A stretch of 64,000 nucleotides of DNA, taken from the NCBI GenBank assembly GCA_020248945.1, contig JADCGQ010000007.1, forward strand, positions 24,083 through 88,082. Direction: 5' to 3'. Position numbers and translations under genes: made by a program. The notes beneath the pieces are model-generated. The model saw nothing but the letters and a program-made list of their open reading frames with translations. It ran no database searches and had not been told where the DNA came from. This document shows, in pieces, positions 20,664 to 29,201 of the stretch. Position 1 is the stretch's first letter. Every line of letters begins with the position of its first letter. Source of the DNA: Rubrivivax sp. Its GTDB lineage: Bacteria > Pseudomonadota > Gammaproteobacteria > Burkholderiales > Burkholderiaceae_C.

Positions 20664-21383
20664 TCAACGCGGACTGACCCCGAGCCGCAGCAGCACACGT
20701 TCGCGCCACCACATGGCGGCGATGGCGCAGAAGCCGAGCACGAAGATCAGCGCGCCCCACCACTCGGTGACGTTTTCCACCCGCCCCTTCAGCGGCTCGC
20801 CAAAGGCCGCGGCGACGAGGGCGTTGCCCAGGCCCAGCAGCACCAGCGTGCTGGCCAGCGCCACCATCGCGTGCTCCAGCCAGCGCGGCATGAACAGCCG
20901 CCGCACGCGCACCAGCGCCTGCACGGCGTTGCCGGTGAGCAGCAGGTTCAGGCAGGTGAAGCCGAAATAGACCACGGTGCCGTACTGGCGCAGCCAGCGG
21001 GAGATGGGGCCCTCGGTGCCGAGGAAGCTGCCGTAGACCACCAGCGCGATGCCGGCCACCACGCCCAAGGGCGCGATCCAGGCCACGCCGCGGCCGGCCG
21101 CGCCGCACTGCATCAGCCAGCGCGCCACCGCCACCCACACCAGCGCCTGCAAGGTGGCCGCCGGCAGCATCAGGGCGCGGAACAGGATGTTGGGCAGCTC
21201 GTAGCGGGCGGCGCGGCTGATCGAGGTGCAGCCGTCCCAGAAGGGGTTGCAGGTCGGCACCAGGCCTTGCTGCATCGACAGGCTGGCCGCCAGCACCGTG
21301 GCCACCAGCGGCAGCAGGCCGGCCACCAGGGCCAGCGGCCACAGCGGCAGCGCACCGGGCTCGCGTGTCGGCAAGCCAGTCAT
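20664..21383 (-). CDS. Predicted six-helix membrane protein
   Basis: 239 residues with about six hydrophobic segments. Between TM1 and TM2 lies an extracytoplasmic loop with two cysteines (TCNPFWDGCTSISRAAR) that could form a disulphide. The layout is reminiscent of Frag1/DRAM/Sfk1-like proteins, but I would not assign a function. It is three bases from the MipA-like gene upstream, so they are probably co-transcribed with the GGDEF-like gene before that. Confidence 0.65.
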   Translation of the reverse strand: MTGLPTREPGALPLWPLALVAGLLPLVATVLAASLSMQQGLVPTCNPFWDGCTSISRAARYELPNILFRALMLPAATLQALVWVAVARWLMQCGAAGRGVAWIAPLGVVAGIALVVYGSFLGTEGPISRWLRQYGTVVYFGFTCLNLLLTGNAVQALVRVRRLFMPRWLEHAMVALASTLVLLGLGNALVAAAFGEPLKGRVENVTEWWGALIFVLGFCAIAAMWWRERVLLRLGVSPR

Positions 21384-21386
21384 CGC

Positions 21387-22244
21387 TCAGAGCCTGCGCA
21401 CCACGCCGAGGCTCAGGCCCCAGCCGTTGCGCTCGCGCACCAGCGGGCTGGCCGCCGAAGGGCCCACCAGGCGCGACACGCTGCTGCCGTAGAACACCGC
21501 CCAGCGGCTGCCAAGCTCGGTGCGACCGCCGAGCGACAGGCCCACATCGCGCAGCCCCGCGCCGGGCGTGTAGGCGGCGTAGCCGCTGTTGGCCGACTGC
21601 TCGGGCGTGATGCCGAAGTAGTTCTGCTGCCAGCGGCTGCCGCCGAAGCCCACCGAGACGCCGGCGCCCACGGTGGTGGCGGGCGAGAGGCGCCAGTCGC
21701 GGCCGGCGTTGACTTCGCCTTGCCAGCCACCGCCGCGGCCCAGTGCGTCGGTGGTCAGCGCACTGCCGGCGCGCCAGCCGCCGTCGAAACGGTAGCCCAG
21801 CGACAGGCGCATGCGCAGCGTGCCGCGCACGTCGCCCAGGCCGCGCAGGTCTTCGCTCGCGCCTTCGTCGCGGCCGCTGTCCCAGCGCAGCCCGAGGCTG
21901 GAACGCCAGCGCGCGCTGCGCACGAGTTCCACCCGCAAGCCGCCCTGGGCCGCGGCGCCCTCGCTGCGCACGGCAAAGGCGCTGCGGCTGGCCAGGCTGA
22001 CACGGCCCCAGCGCACGGCGAAGCCGGGCTGCAGATTGACGCCGATGCGCGACGCGCCCGCGAACTCGGGGCCGACGCTGACCACCGCACCGGCTGCGGC
22101 GGCCCAGCGGCGTGCCGGCTCCGCGGCCACGGGCCCGGGCTCAGCGGCCTCGGGCTCGACCGCGCTGGCGGTCTGCGCCGTCGCTTCCGCGGCGGCCAGC
22201 AGCGCGGCACCGACCCACCCAGGCCTCTTCATCAGGCGCGCCAT
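21387..22244 (-). CDS. MipA/OmpV family outer-membrane protein
   Basis: 285 residues: signal peptide (about 1-28), an acidic Pro/Glu linker, then alternating amphipathic beta strands typical of a barrel. Features of the MipA/OmpV family include the short strands with GxxxRxG turns, NYFGITPEQSA near the middle of the second half, and the barrel end GLSLGVVRRL. Known members scaffold murein enzymes (MipA) or act as porin-like proteins. The start is two bases after the stop of the GGDEF-like gene; a second ATG four codons on is possible. Confidence 0.8.
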   Translation of the reverse strand: MARLMKRPGWVGAALLAAAEATAQTASAVEPEAAEPGPVAAEPARRWAAAAGAVVSVGPEFAGASRIGVNLQPGFAVRWGRVSLASRSAFAVRSEGAAAQGGLRVELVRSARWRSSLGLRWDSGRDEGASEDLRGLGDVRGTLRMRLSLGYRFDGGWRAGSALTTDALGRGGGWQGEVNAGRDWRLSPATTVGAGVSVGFGGSRWQQNYFGITPEQSANSGYAAYTPGAGLRDVGLSLGGRTELGSRWAVFYGSSVSRLVGPSAASPLVRERNGWGLSLGVVRRL

Positions 22245-22246
22245 GC

Positions 22247-23158
22247 TCAGGCGTTGTCGTTGGCAGCCGGCCCCCCGAGCCGGTGCACGGTGGCACCCAG
22301 GCCCTTGGGGCCGACCGTCACCACCGAGGCCGCCTGCGCCGATGCACGCTGCAACAAGGCTTGCGCGTCCTTGCCATGGTCCGGGTACAGCGCCAGACCG
22401 ACGTGCGCCACCACGCGGCAGGGCTGCCCGGCCACCGAGAGCGGCAGCTCCAGCGCCTTCACCAGCTTGGCGGCCACGCGCTCGCCGTCGTTCTTGCTTT
22501 CGAGCCGGCCCAGCAGCACGCCGAAGGCCTCGGGGGTGATCGAGGCCACTACGTCGCTGGCACGCAGGCCGCCGCGCAGCCGCACCGCCACCTTGCGCCG
22601 CAGCACGTTGCCGGCCTCGGCGCCCAGGCGCTGCGCGGCCCGCGCGAAGCCGTCGACGCGCAGCACCAGCAGCACCATCGGCGCCGGCTCGCGCTCGCGC
22701 AGCGCCAGCAGCTGCGTCATGTGCTCGAGCAGCTGCGCCTGGTGCGGCAGGCCGGTGGCCAGATCGGTGGCGTAGGCGGTACGCGCCGCCTGCTCGACGC
22801 GCTTGCGCCACACCGCCTGGCGCAGCGCCCGCGCGGTGGCCCGCGCGTCGTCGGCCAGCAGCACGGCCTCGGTGCCGAGGCGCAACAAGGCGGTCTCTTC
22901 GGCAACGGCTTCGCCGTCGGTGTGCACGACGAGCGCGCTGTCATGCGCCATCGACGCCAGCGCCGGGTGGCGGCACAGGTCCGCCAGCGCTGCCGTGTCG
23001 GGTGCGCGCCACAGCACGGCGTCGGCGCTGGCCCCGTGGCGGGGGGTGTCGTAGGCCTCCCAGCCCAGGGCGCACAGCGCGGCCAGCCGCTCGCAGCACC
23101 AGGAGGCCGTGCCGTCCGAGCCGAGCACCTGCAGGGTAAGGGTTTCGCCGTCGACCAT
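22247..23158 (-). CDS. Degenerate GGDEF-domain protein
   Basis: 303 residues. The first 120 residues look like a receiver- or REC-derived alpha/beta domain without the phosphorylation pattern. The second half follows the diguanylate cyclase plan (ATDLATGLPHQAQL in place of D-x-LTGLPNR, then VLLVLRVDGFARAAQRLG). The signature loop reads TPEAF instead of GGDEF, so cyclase activity is not expected; a binding or structural role is more likely. The ATG at 23158 is preferred over a TTG 18 bases upstream. First of a three-gene minus-strand unit. Confidence 0.75.
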   Translation of the reverse strand: MVDGETLTLQVLGSDGTASWCCERLAALCALGWEAYDTPRHGASADAVLWRAPDTAALADLCRHPALASMAHDSALVVHTDGEAVAEETALLRLGTEAVLLADDARATARALRQAVWRKRVEQAARTAYATDLATGLPHQAQLLEHMTQLLALREREPAPMVLLVLRVDGFARAAQRLGAEAGNVLRRKVAVRLRGGLRASDVVASITPEAFGVLLGRLESKNDGERVAAKLVKALELPLSVAGQPCRVVAHVGLALYPDHGKDAQALLQRASAQAASVVTVGPKGLGATVHRLGGPAANDNA

Positions 23159-23245
23159 CCGGCGATGATGCAGCAAGGCGTCAGCGCACAGACGGCAGGC
23201 CCTACAGCGGCCGTACCATCATTGCTCCATTGTCAGGAGCACGCC

Positions 23246-23668
23246 ATGCCCTTCATCCGCCGCCTCATCGCCACCACCGTGGCCGCCATCCTGACCCTCT
23301 CGACCCTGCCGCTGTACGCGCAGCCGGCTGCGCAGGGCGACAGCGGACTCATCCGTACCGAGCAGGTGGCTGCAGGCGCTGCACCCGTGGCGGCCGCCGT
23401 GCAGGGTGACCACGCGCGCCTGCTGGCCACGCTGGACCGCGCCGATCTGGCCGAACGCCTGCGCGAGCGCGGCGTCTCGGCCGACGACCTGCGTGTGCGC
23501 ATCGCCGCGCTCACCGACGCCGAGGCCGCCGAGCTGATGGCCCGCATCGACAAGGCCCCGGCCGGCGCCGACATCCTCGGCATCGTCTTCACCGTGTTCA
23601 TCGTGCTGCTCGTCACCGACATCCTCGGCTTCACGAAGGTGTTCCCGTTCACGCGCTCGGTGCGCTGA
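23246..23668 (+). CDS. PA2779-family membrane protein
   Basis: 140 residues: N-terminal signal or anchor (about 5-25), a soluble helical segment with heptad character (ARLLATLDRADLAERLRERG), and a C-terminal transmembrane helix (ADILGIVFTVFIVLLVTDILGF). The two-helix layout and the co-location with a cysteine peptidase match the PA2779/PA2778 pair of Pseudomonas. Function unknown. A good ribosome site (AGGAG at 23235-23239) fixes the start; other longer readings of the frame are shadows. Confidence 0.82.
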   Translation: MPFIRRLIATTVAAILTLSTLPLYAQPAAQGDSGLIRTEQVAAGAAPVAAAVQGDHARLLATLDRADLAERLRERGVSADDLRVRIAALTDAEAAELMARIDKAPAGADILGIVFTVFIVLLVTDILGFTKVFPFTRSVR

Positions 23669-23675
23669 GGCGCCG

Positions 23676-24677
23676 ATGAACGGCGGGCGTCGCCGACTGC
23701 TGACGGCGCTCGGCGGCACGGCGACGTTCGGTGCCATCGGCGCACTCGGCGCACTCGGCGGGCTCGGCGGCTGCGCCAGCCTGGCCGATCCGCCGCAGAC
23801 ACAGGCGCTCGACGGCGCCTGGCCTGCGGGCGTGCCGCCGCAGGTGGAACTGCGCGACGTGCCCTTCGTGCCGCAGACGCCACTGCACTGCGGCCCGGCC
23901 ACGCTCGCGATGGCGCTCGGGCATGTCGGCATCGCCGTCGATGTCGATCAACTCGGGCGCCAGGTCTTCCTGCCTGCGCGGGACGGCACGCTGCAGCTCG
24001 AGCTGCTCGCGGGCGCGCGCCGGCATGGCGCGCTGGCCACGCGCGTGCCGGGGCAGCTGAGCGCGCTCGTGCAGGAGCTCGCCGCAGGCCACGCCGTCGT
24101 CGTCTTCCTGAACCTCGGGCTGGCGATGAGCCCGGTGTGGCACTACGCCGTGCTCGTGGGCCACGACCGCGAGGCGCGCGAGTTCACCCTGCGCAGCGGC
24201 CCCGTCGAGCGGGATGTGTTCAGCTGGCGCACCTTCGAGTTCACCTGGGCGCGCGGCGGCCACTGGGCGGCGGTGGTGCTGCCGCCGGGGCGCCTGCCGA
24301 CCACGGCCGCCGAGGCCGATGCGGTCGATGCCGCCGTGGGTTTCGAGCGCGTGGCCGCGGCGGCCGACGCAGCACTTGCCTACACCGCGCTGCTGGCGCG
24401 CTGGCCCGGCAACCTGGCGGCCGTGATGGGCCTGGGCAACAGCCGTCATGCGGCGCACGACCTGCCCGGCGCCGCCGCGGCCTTCGAGACCGCCGCGCTG
24501 CGCCACGACAGCGCCGCGGCCTGGAACAACCTGGCGCGGGTGCACTGGGCGCTGGGTGAGCTCGAGGCCGCCCGCCAGGACGCGCGCCGCGCCCTGAGCC
24601 GCGCCGAGGCTGCCGAGCCGCGCTGGCTGGAGCCGGCCCGCGCGACGCTGGCCGCGGTGAGCGCCGCCCGGCCCTGA
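23676..24677 (+). CDS. PA2778-family cysteine peptidase with TPR region
   Basis: 333 residues. An N-terminal RRR plus hydrophobic segment ends in a lipobox-like GLGGCA, so the protein is probably a lipoprotein. The papain-like C39-type domain has its catalytic cysteine in LHCGPATLAMAL (C72) and histidine in VWHYAVLVGHD (H156). The last 120 residues form TPR-like helical repeats (AVMGLGNSRHAAHDLPGAAAAF and the WNNLARVHWALGELEAAR repeat). The gene lies seven bases after the PA2779-like gene; the natural substrate is unknown. Confidence 0.85.
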   Translation: MNGGRRRLLTALGGTATFGAIGALGALGGLGGCASLADPPQTQALDGAWPAGVPPQVELRDVPFVPQTPLHCGPATLAMALGHVGIAVDVDQLGRQVFLPARDGTLQLELLAGARRHGALATRVPGQLSALVQELAAGHAVVVFLNLGLAMSPVWHYAVLVGHDREAREFTLRSGPVERDVFSWRTFEFTWARGGHWAAVVLPPGRLPTTAAEADAVDAAVGFERVAAAADAALAYTALLARWPGNLAAVMGLGNSRHAAHDLPGAAAAFETAALRHDSAAAWNNLARVHWALGELEAARQDARRALSRAEAAEPRWLEPARATLAAVSAARP

Positions 24678-24681
24678 AACG

Positions 24682-24708
24682 ACGAAGCCCGCGCGGGGCG
24701 GGCTTCGT
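24682..24708 (+). terminator. Hairpin after the cysteine peptidase gene
   Basis: Perfect 11-bp stem ACGAAGCCCGC/GCGGGCTTCGT with a five-base loop, four bases after the stop codon. No T-run follows, so intrinsic termination may be incomplete. It also separates this gene from the convergent tRNA. Confidence 0.65.
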
Positions 24709-24719
24709 GGCGGCGTTCG

Positions 24720-24793
24720 TGGAGCGGGTGAGGGGAATCGAACCCCTGTATGAAGCTTGGGAAGCTGCCGTTCTGCCATTGAACTACACCCGC
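24720..24793 (-). tRNA. tRNA-Gly(CCC)
   Basis: The minus strand folds as a 74-base tRNA including an encoded CCA: acceptor GCGGGTG/CACCCGC, D-arm GTTC..GAAC, anticodon loop TTCCCAA giving CCC, T-arm AGGGG-TTCGATT-CCCCT. The sequence is close to E. coli glyU. The anticodon stem GCAGC/GCTTC has one C-U mismatch at the second pair. Confidence 0.93.
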
Positions 24794-24838
24794 CGCGGCG
24801 CGCGAGTGTAGCGCCGGAGACGGCGCGCCGCAGCACGG

Positions 24839-25540
24839 CTACAGCTTCGAGGCCTCGCCGTGGAACGGGCTCTGGTAGGTGATCAGGATCTGCTCGCGCG
24901 CCGGCGTGCCGGTGCTGCGGGGCTGGAAGCTCGAGCTCAGGTCGATCAGCGCCGGCCCGGTGCGCCAGCGCGCCACCGCGGTGCTGGCGCCGGCCTCGTG
25001 CTGCAGGTCGGTGAACTCCGGGCCGCCGTAGCGCTGCGACAGCAGCCGGCGCATGACGCGGTGGTGTTCGGTCCAGCGCGGCTCGTCGAGCCGGCCGGTC
25101 TCGGCGCTGTGGCTCAGGCTCACGCGCACCAGGCGGCGATCGGTGGCGTCGAGGTGCAGCTTCAGCACGAAGGGCACGCCGGCCACCTCGTAGCGCGGCA
25201 CGGTCGGCGATTCACACAGCTCGCCCAGGCGCAGCGCCGCCGCGCGCGCGGCGGCGTCGCAGGACGCGGGCTCCAGGCGGGTGCCGAAGCGGGCGGCGAT
25301 CTGCGCTTCGTCTGCGCCCCAGGGCAGGCCCTGGAAGGCCGCAGGCGGTGGCGGCGGCGGCGGTGCCACGGGCGCCGCTGCAGCCGCCGAGGCCACCGGC
25401 GCCGCCGCCAGCGGTGCGGCCGATGCGGCCGGGACCGCCGGCGCGGCCGCGCCGGCCGCATCAGCCGGTGCGGCGGCCGCTGGGGCCGCCGACAAGGCCA
25501 GGAGCAAGGGCGCGAGCCCGAGGTGCGTGCGTGGATTCAT
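24839..25540 (-). CDS. Secreted protein with Ala/Pro-rich linker, unknown function
   Basis: 233 residues. A signal peptide (about 1-24) is followed by some 45 residues of Ala/Pro linker including seven consecutive prolines. The remaining 165 residues form a compact domain beginning [18 protein letters not shown], a pattern seen in small periplasmic proteins that start with a LPWG-type strand, and contain a pair of cysteines (PASC, ELCES). No catalytic motif is apparent. The ATG at 25540 gives a standard signal peptide; it is divergent from trmB. Confidence 0.7.
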   Translation of the reverse strand: MNPRTHLGLAPLLLALSAAPAAAAPADAAGAAAPAVPAASAAPLAAAPVASAAAAAPVAPPPPPPPAAFQGLPWGADEAQIAARFGTRLEPASCDAAARAAALRLGELCESPTVPRYEVAGVPFVLKLHLDATDRRLVRVSLSHSAETGRLDEPRWTEHHRVMRRLLSQRYGGPEFTDLQHEAGASTAVARWRTGPALIDLSSSFQPRSTGTPAREQILITYQSPFHGEASKL

Positions 25541-25619
25541 GCGGCTGCGGATGCTAGCGGCGCGCTGCCGCCCGCCGCCCTGCCGCGGGCACAATCCGCG
25601 ACCTTTTACGCCTCTCGCC

Positions 25620-26348
25620 GTGACTGCCGAAGCCCCGCCGCCCGCATCGCCGCCCGAACCCGGAGCGAGCCCGCACCCGCTGCAGCGCCCGATCCGCAGC
25701 TTCGTCTTGCGCGCCGGCCGCATGGGCCCGGGCCAGCAGCGCGCGCTGGCCGACCTCGGCCCGCGCTTCCTGCTGCCCTACACGCTGGGGCAGGCGCTCG
25801 ACTTCAGCGCCATCTTCGGCCGCCAGGCCCCGCGCGTGCTGGAGATCGGCTTCGGCATGGGCCACGCCAGCGCTGCCTACGCCGCGCAGCACCCGCAGCA
25901 CGACTTGCTCGGTCTGGAGGTGCACCCGCCCGGCGTCGGTGCGCTGCTCAAGCTGGTGGGCGAGCAGCAGCTCACCAACGTGCGCATCATCCAGCACGAC
26001 GCGGTGGAGGTGCTGCGCGAGATGGTGCCGCCGGCCTCTCTGGCTGCCGTGCACATCTGGTTCCCCGATCCCTGGCACAAGAAGCGCCACCACAAGCGGC
26101 GCCTCATCCAACCCGGCTTCGTGGCCGCGCTGCTGCCGCACCTGCAGCCGGGCGGCGTGCTGCATTGCGCCACCGACTGGCACGACTACGCCGAGCAGAT
26201 GCTCTCGGTGCTGTCGGCCGAGCCCGGGCTGGCCAACACCGCCGAGGGCTACGCGCCGCGCCCACCCTGGCGCGCGACGAGCCGCTTCGAGACCCGCGGC
26301 GAGCGCCTGGGCCACGGCGTCTGGGACCTGGTGTTCACACGTCGCTGA
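25620..26348 (+). CDS. trmB: tRNA (guanine(46)-N7)-methyltransferase
   Basis: SAM-dependent methyltransferase of 242 residues that makes m7G46 in tRNA. The SAM site is [11 protein letters not shown], the acidic post-strand turn is [10 protein letters not shown], and the family hallmark [14 protein letters not shown] follows. The GTG at 25620 is used because upstream codons belong to the divergent secreted-protein gene and are not TrmB-like. Convergent with uppP, nine bases apart. Confidence 0.95.
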   Translation: MTAEAPPPASPPEPGASPHPLQRPIRSFVLRAGRMGPGQQRALADLGPRFLLPYTLGQALDFSAIFGRQAPRVLEIGFGMGHASAAYAAQHPQHDLLGLEVHPPGVGALLKLVGEQQLTNVRIIQHDAVEVLREMVPPASLAAVHIWFPDPWHKKRHHKRRLIQPGFVAALLPHLQPGGVLHCATDWHDYAEQMLSVLSAEPGLANTAEGYAPRPPWRATSRFETRGERLGHGVWDLVFTRR

Positions 26349-26357
26349 ATCTCAGCT

Positions 26358-27215
26358 TCAGATCGTCCAGCTCACCAGCCCGGTGTAGGCGGTGCCCAGC
26401 ACCACCAGGCCGAACACGATGCGGTACCAGGCGAACACCGTGAAGTCGTGCGTGCTGACGTAGCGGATGAGCCAGCGGATGCACAGCAGCGCGCTGAAGA
26501 AGGCGAACACCAGCCCGACGGCGAAGGTGGGCAGGTCGGCCAGGCTCAGGTCGTGGCGCTGCTTGTAGAGCGAGTACGCACCCGCCGCCATCAGCGTGGG
26601 GATGCCGAGGAAGAAGCTGAACTCGGTGGCGCACTTGCGCGAGAAGCCCAGCACCATGCCGCCGATGATGGTGGCCCCCGAGCGGCTGGTGCCCGGGATC
26701 AGCGCCAGGCACTGCAGCAGGCCGAGCTTGAGGGCATCGACCGGCGTGAGCTCGTCCACGGTCTCGACACGGGCGCGGCGCGCGCCTTCGAGGTCGCGGT
26801 CGCCGTACTTGCGCCGGTGCCAGGCCTCGACCCACAGGATGATCAGCCCGCCGACGATCAGCGCAATGGCCACCGGCACCGGCTTCAGCAACTGCGCCTT
26901 GATGAGGCCGCCGAACAGGTAGCCCAGCACCGCCGCCGGCACGAAGGCCACGCCGATGTTGATCCAGAAGCGCTGCGCATCGGGCTTGGAGGCGACGCCG
27001 CGCACGGCGTCACCCAGGCGCTGGCGGTACTCCCAGATCAGCGCCAGCATCGCGCCGGTCTGGATGAAGATGCCGAAGACCTTGGCCTTCTCGCCGGTGA
27101 AGTCGATCAGGTCGCCGACGATGATCAGGTGGCCGGTCGACGAGATCGGCAGGAACTCGGTGAGTCCCTCGACCACGCCCATCAGGGCGGCTTTCAGCAG
27201 CAGGATGAAGTCCAA
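26358..27215 (-). CDS. uppP: Undecaprenyl-diphosphatase UppP/BacA
   Basis: Polytopic membrane phosphatase of 285 residues that recycles undecaprenyl pyrophosphate for peptidoglycan and O-antigen synthesis. The two family motifs are intact: [14 protein letters not shown] near residue 17 and [10 protein letters not shown] near 180. The start is a TTG giving [13 protein letters not shown], which aligns with the normal N-terminus; the next ATG would remove the first membrane helix. A TATGAT hexamer at 27262-27257 is a possible -10. The TetR gene is divergent, with its operator in the shared spacer. Confidence 0.95.
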   Translation of the reverse strand: MDFILLLKAALMGVVEGLTEFLPISSTGHLIIVGDLIDFTGEKAKVFGIFIQTGAMLALIWEYRQRLGDAVRGVASKPDAQRFWINIGVAFVPAAVLGYLFGGLIKAQLLKPVPVAIALIVGGLIILWVEAWHRRKYGDRDLEGARRARVETVDELTPVDALKLGLLQCLALIPGTSRSGATIIGGMVLGFSRKCATEFSFFLGIPTLMAAGAYSLYKQRHDLSLADLPTFAVGLVFAFFSALLCIRWLIRYVSTHDFTVFAWYRIVFGLVVLGTAYTGLVSWTI

Positions 27216-27322
27216 GGCGCGGGGCCGGCACGGGGCGGCGTTGCAGGGGGCGGCGGATCATAGTCAGCGCCCGGGGCCGGCCCGGCTTCGCTCGCCGCGC
27301 CGCACGTGGCATCCGCCTCACC

Positions 27323-27368
27323 TTGACCGGCCCCCACCCCGGGCCTACCATTACTGACCAATCGGTCA
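27323..27368 (+). promoter_or_regulatory. Promoter and TetR-type operator of the regulator gene
   Basis: TTGACC at 27323-27328 and TACCAT at 27346-27351 are 17 bases apart. The palindrome TGACC-AATC-GGTCA at 27355-27368 covers the expected transcription start. The ATG follows nine bases later, so the message would be nearly leaderless. This is the classic layout for TetR autorepression. Confidence 0.75.
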
Positions 27369-27376
27369 TTAAATCC

Positions 27377-28111
27377 ATGCCCCCCGACGTTCTCTCCGAA
27401 GCTGCCGTCGCCGACGCCGAGTGCCTGGCCGACGCTGGCGTGCGCCAGCGCCGCAAGGAAGCGCGGCCGCAGGAACTGCTCGACGCCGCGCTGGCGCTGT
27501 TCGTCGAGAAGGGCTTCGCCGCCACCCGCGCCGAAGAGGTGGCCAAGCGCGCCGGCGTGTCCAAGGGCACGCTGTACCTGTACTACCCGAGCAAGGAAGA
27601 GCTGTTCAAGGCCGTGGTCCGGCGCAACCTGTCGAGCCTGATCGCCGAGGGCCTGGAGGTGGCGGGCTCTTATGAGGGCAGCAGCGCCGACCTGCTGGCC
27701 CTGCTGATCCAGACCTGGTGGGAGCGTTTCGGCAACACGCCGGCGGCCGGCATCCACAAGGTCATCCTGGCCGAGGTGCGCAACTTCCCCGAGCTGGCGC
27801 AGTTCTACGCCGACGAGGTGATGGTGCCGGCCGACCGCCTGTTCGGCGGCTGCGTCGAGCGCGGCGTGGCTCGCGGCGAGTTCCGGCCGATGCCCACGCA
27901 CGAGGTCTCTCTGGCGCTGATCGCGCCGCTGATCTTCATGGCCATCCACCGCCACTCGTTCGGCTGCTGCCCGGTGCACGGCACGGCCGAGATGGACCCG
28001 GAGCTGATGCTCAAGACCCACCTCGACCTCGTGCTGCGCGGGCTGCAGGTGCGGCCCGACGAACCCCCTGCCAAGACGCACCGCAAGGGCCCCGTCAAGA
28101 CCGCCGCCTAG
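27377..28111 (+). CDS. TetR/AcrR family transcriptional regulator
   Basis: 244 residues. The N-terminal helix-turn-helix is unmistakable: LLDAALALFVEKGFAATRAEEVAKRAGVSKGTLYLYYPSKEELF at about residues 36-80. The ligand-binding domain carries histidines and cysteines around RHSFGCCPVHG, so a metal or thiol-reactive ligand is conceivable. The operator at 27355-27368 predicts autoregulation. No exporter or catabolic operon is adjacent; the PIMT gene follows on the same strand and uppP is divergent. Confidence 0.92.
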   Translation: MPPDVLSEAAVADAECLADAGVRQRRKEARPQELLDAALALFVEKGFAATRAEEVAKRAGVSKGTLYLYYPSKEELFKAVVRRNLSSLIAEGLEVAGSYEGSSADLLALLIQTWWERFGNTPAAGIHKVILAEVRNFPELAQFYADEVMVPADRLFGGCVERGVARGEFRPMPTHEVSLALIAPLIFMAIHRHSFGCCPVHGTAEMDPELMLKTHLDLVLRGLQVRPDEPPAKTHRKGPVKTAA

Positions 28112-28153
28112 AATCCGCGGGCCGTGTGGCAACATACCGTACACCGTATCAAC

Positions 28154-28828
28154 ATGAAGACCGAACTCGCCCGCTTCAACATGATCGAGCAGCAGATCCG
28201 CCCCTGGGACGTGCTCGACGCCCAGGTGCTGGCGCTGCTGGCCGCGGTGCGGCGCGAAGACTTCGTGCCCAGCGCCCACAAGGCGCTGGCCTTCGTCGAC
28301 ACGCAGGTGCCGCTGCTGCCCGGGCAGCCCCACGGGCCGGCGATGCTCGAGCCCAAGGTCGAGGCGCGCCTGCTGCAGGCGCTGCAGGTGCAGCGCCACG
28401 AGTCGGTGCTCGAAATCGGCGCCGGCAGCGGCTTCATGGCGGCGCTGCTCGGGCACCGCGCGCAGAAGGTCACCTCACTCGAATGCCGGCCCGAGCTGGC
28501 CGCGGCCGCGCGCCAGAACCTGGCCCGCGCCGGGCTGTCGAACGTGCGCGTCGTCGATTGCAGCGCGGCCGACGGCGCCCGCGGCCTGCCGGCCGAGGCG
28601 CCCTTCGACGCCATCGTGCTGTCGGGCTCGGTGGCCGATGTGCCGGCGGCGCTGCTGCAGCAGCTCAAGCCCGGTGGCCGGCTGGTGGCCGTGGTCGGCG
28701 CCGAGCCGGTGATGCGGGCGCGCCTGTACACCCGCACCGGCGAGGCCGCCTGGGCGCAGACCGATCTCTTCGACACCGTGGCGTCGCGGCTCGAGGGCTT
28801 TGCCGAGCCCACGCGCTTCAGCTTCTGA
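28154..28828 (+). CDS. Protein-L-isoaspartate O-methyltransferase family protein
   Basis: SAM methyltransferase of 224 residues in the PIMT family. The N-terminal ARFNMIEQQIRPWDVLD is typical of the Burkholderiales form found upstream of tolC. The SAM motif is VLEIGAGSGFMAALL, followed by the acidic turn SLECRPE. In classic PIMT the substrate is isoaspartyl protein; this branch is diverged, so the substrate is inferred. The start is the ATG giving MKTELARF; a GTG 30 bases upstream is not conserved-looking. It belongs with the rhodanese and TolC genes. Confidence 0.87.
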   Translation: MKTELARFNMIEQQIRPWDVLDAQVLALLAAVRREDFVPSAHKALAFVDTQVPLLPGQPHGPAMLEPKVEARLLQALQVQRHESVLEIGAGSGFMAALLGHRAQKVTSLECRPELAAAARQNLARAGLSNVRVVDCSAADGARGLPAEAPFDAIVLSGSVADVPAALLQQLKPGGRLVAVVGAEPVMRARLYTRTGEAAWAQTDLFDTVASRLEGFAEPTRFSF

Positions 28829-28851
28829 AGCCTTCTGAACCCACAAGCCCG

Positions 28852-29181
28852 ATGCTCGCCCTGCAGGTGAACCAGCTCCAGGCCTTTGCCGAGGCCACGC
28901 CCGGCGCGGTGCTGCTCGACGTGCGCGAGCCCTGGGAGCTGGCGCTGGCGCGCGTCGAGCTGCCCGAGCTGCCGCTGCGCCACGTGCCGATGCACGAGAT
29001 CCCCGGCCGCCTGGCCGAGCTCGACCCGGCGCAGCCCGTCGTCTGTATCTGCCATCACGGCGTGCGCAGCGCGCAGGTCGTCGCATTCCTGCAGCGGCAG
29101 GGCTGGGCCCACGCCTATAACCTCGACGGCGGCATCGACGCCTGGTCGGCGCTCGTCGACCCGGCCGTGCCGCGCTATTGA
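28852..29181 (+). CDS. Single-domain rhodanese-like sulfurtransferase
   Basis: 109-residue rhodanese domain. The conserved start of the fold VLLDVREPWE is at about 22-31, and the active-site loop is CHHGVRS with the catalytic cysteine at residue 67. The C-terminal NLDGGIDAWS is typical. Cytoplasmic, no signal peptide. It sits between the PIMT-like gene and TolC, a frequent trio in Burkholderiales, which suggests a link to envelope or redox stress but does not prove it. Confidence 0.92.
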   Translation: MLALQVNQLQAFAEATPGAVLLDVREPWELALARVELPELPLRHVPMHEIPGRLAELDPAQPVVCICHHGVRSAQVVAFLQRQGWAHAYNLDGGIDAWSALVDPAVPRY

Positions 29182-29201
29182 ACACCCCAGAGGAAAGCTG
29201 A

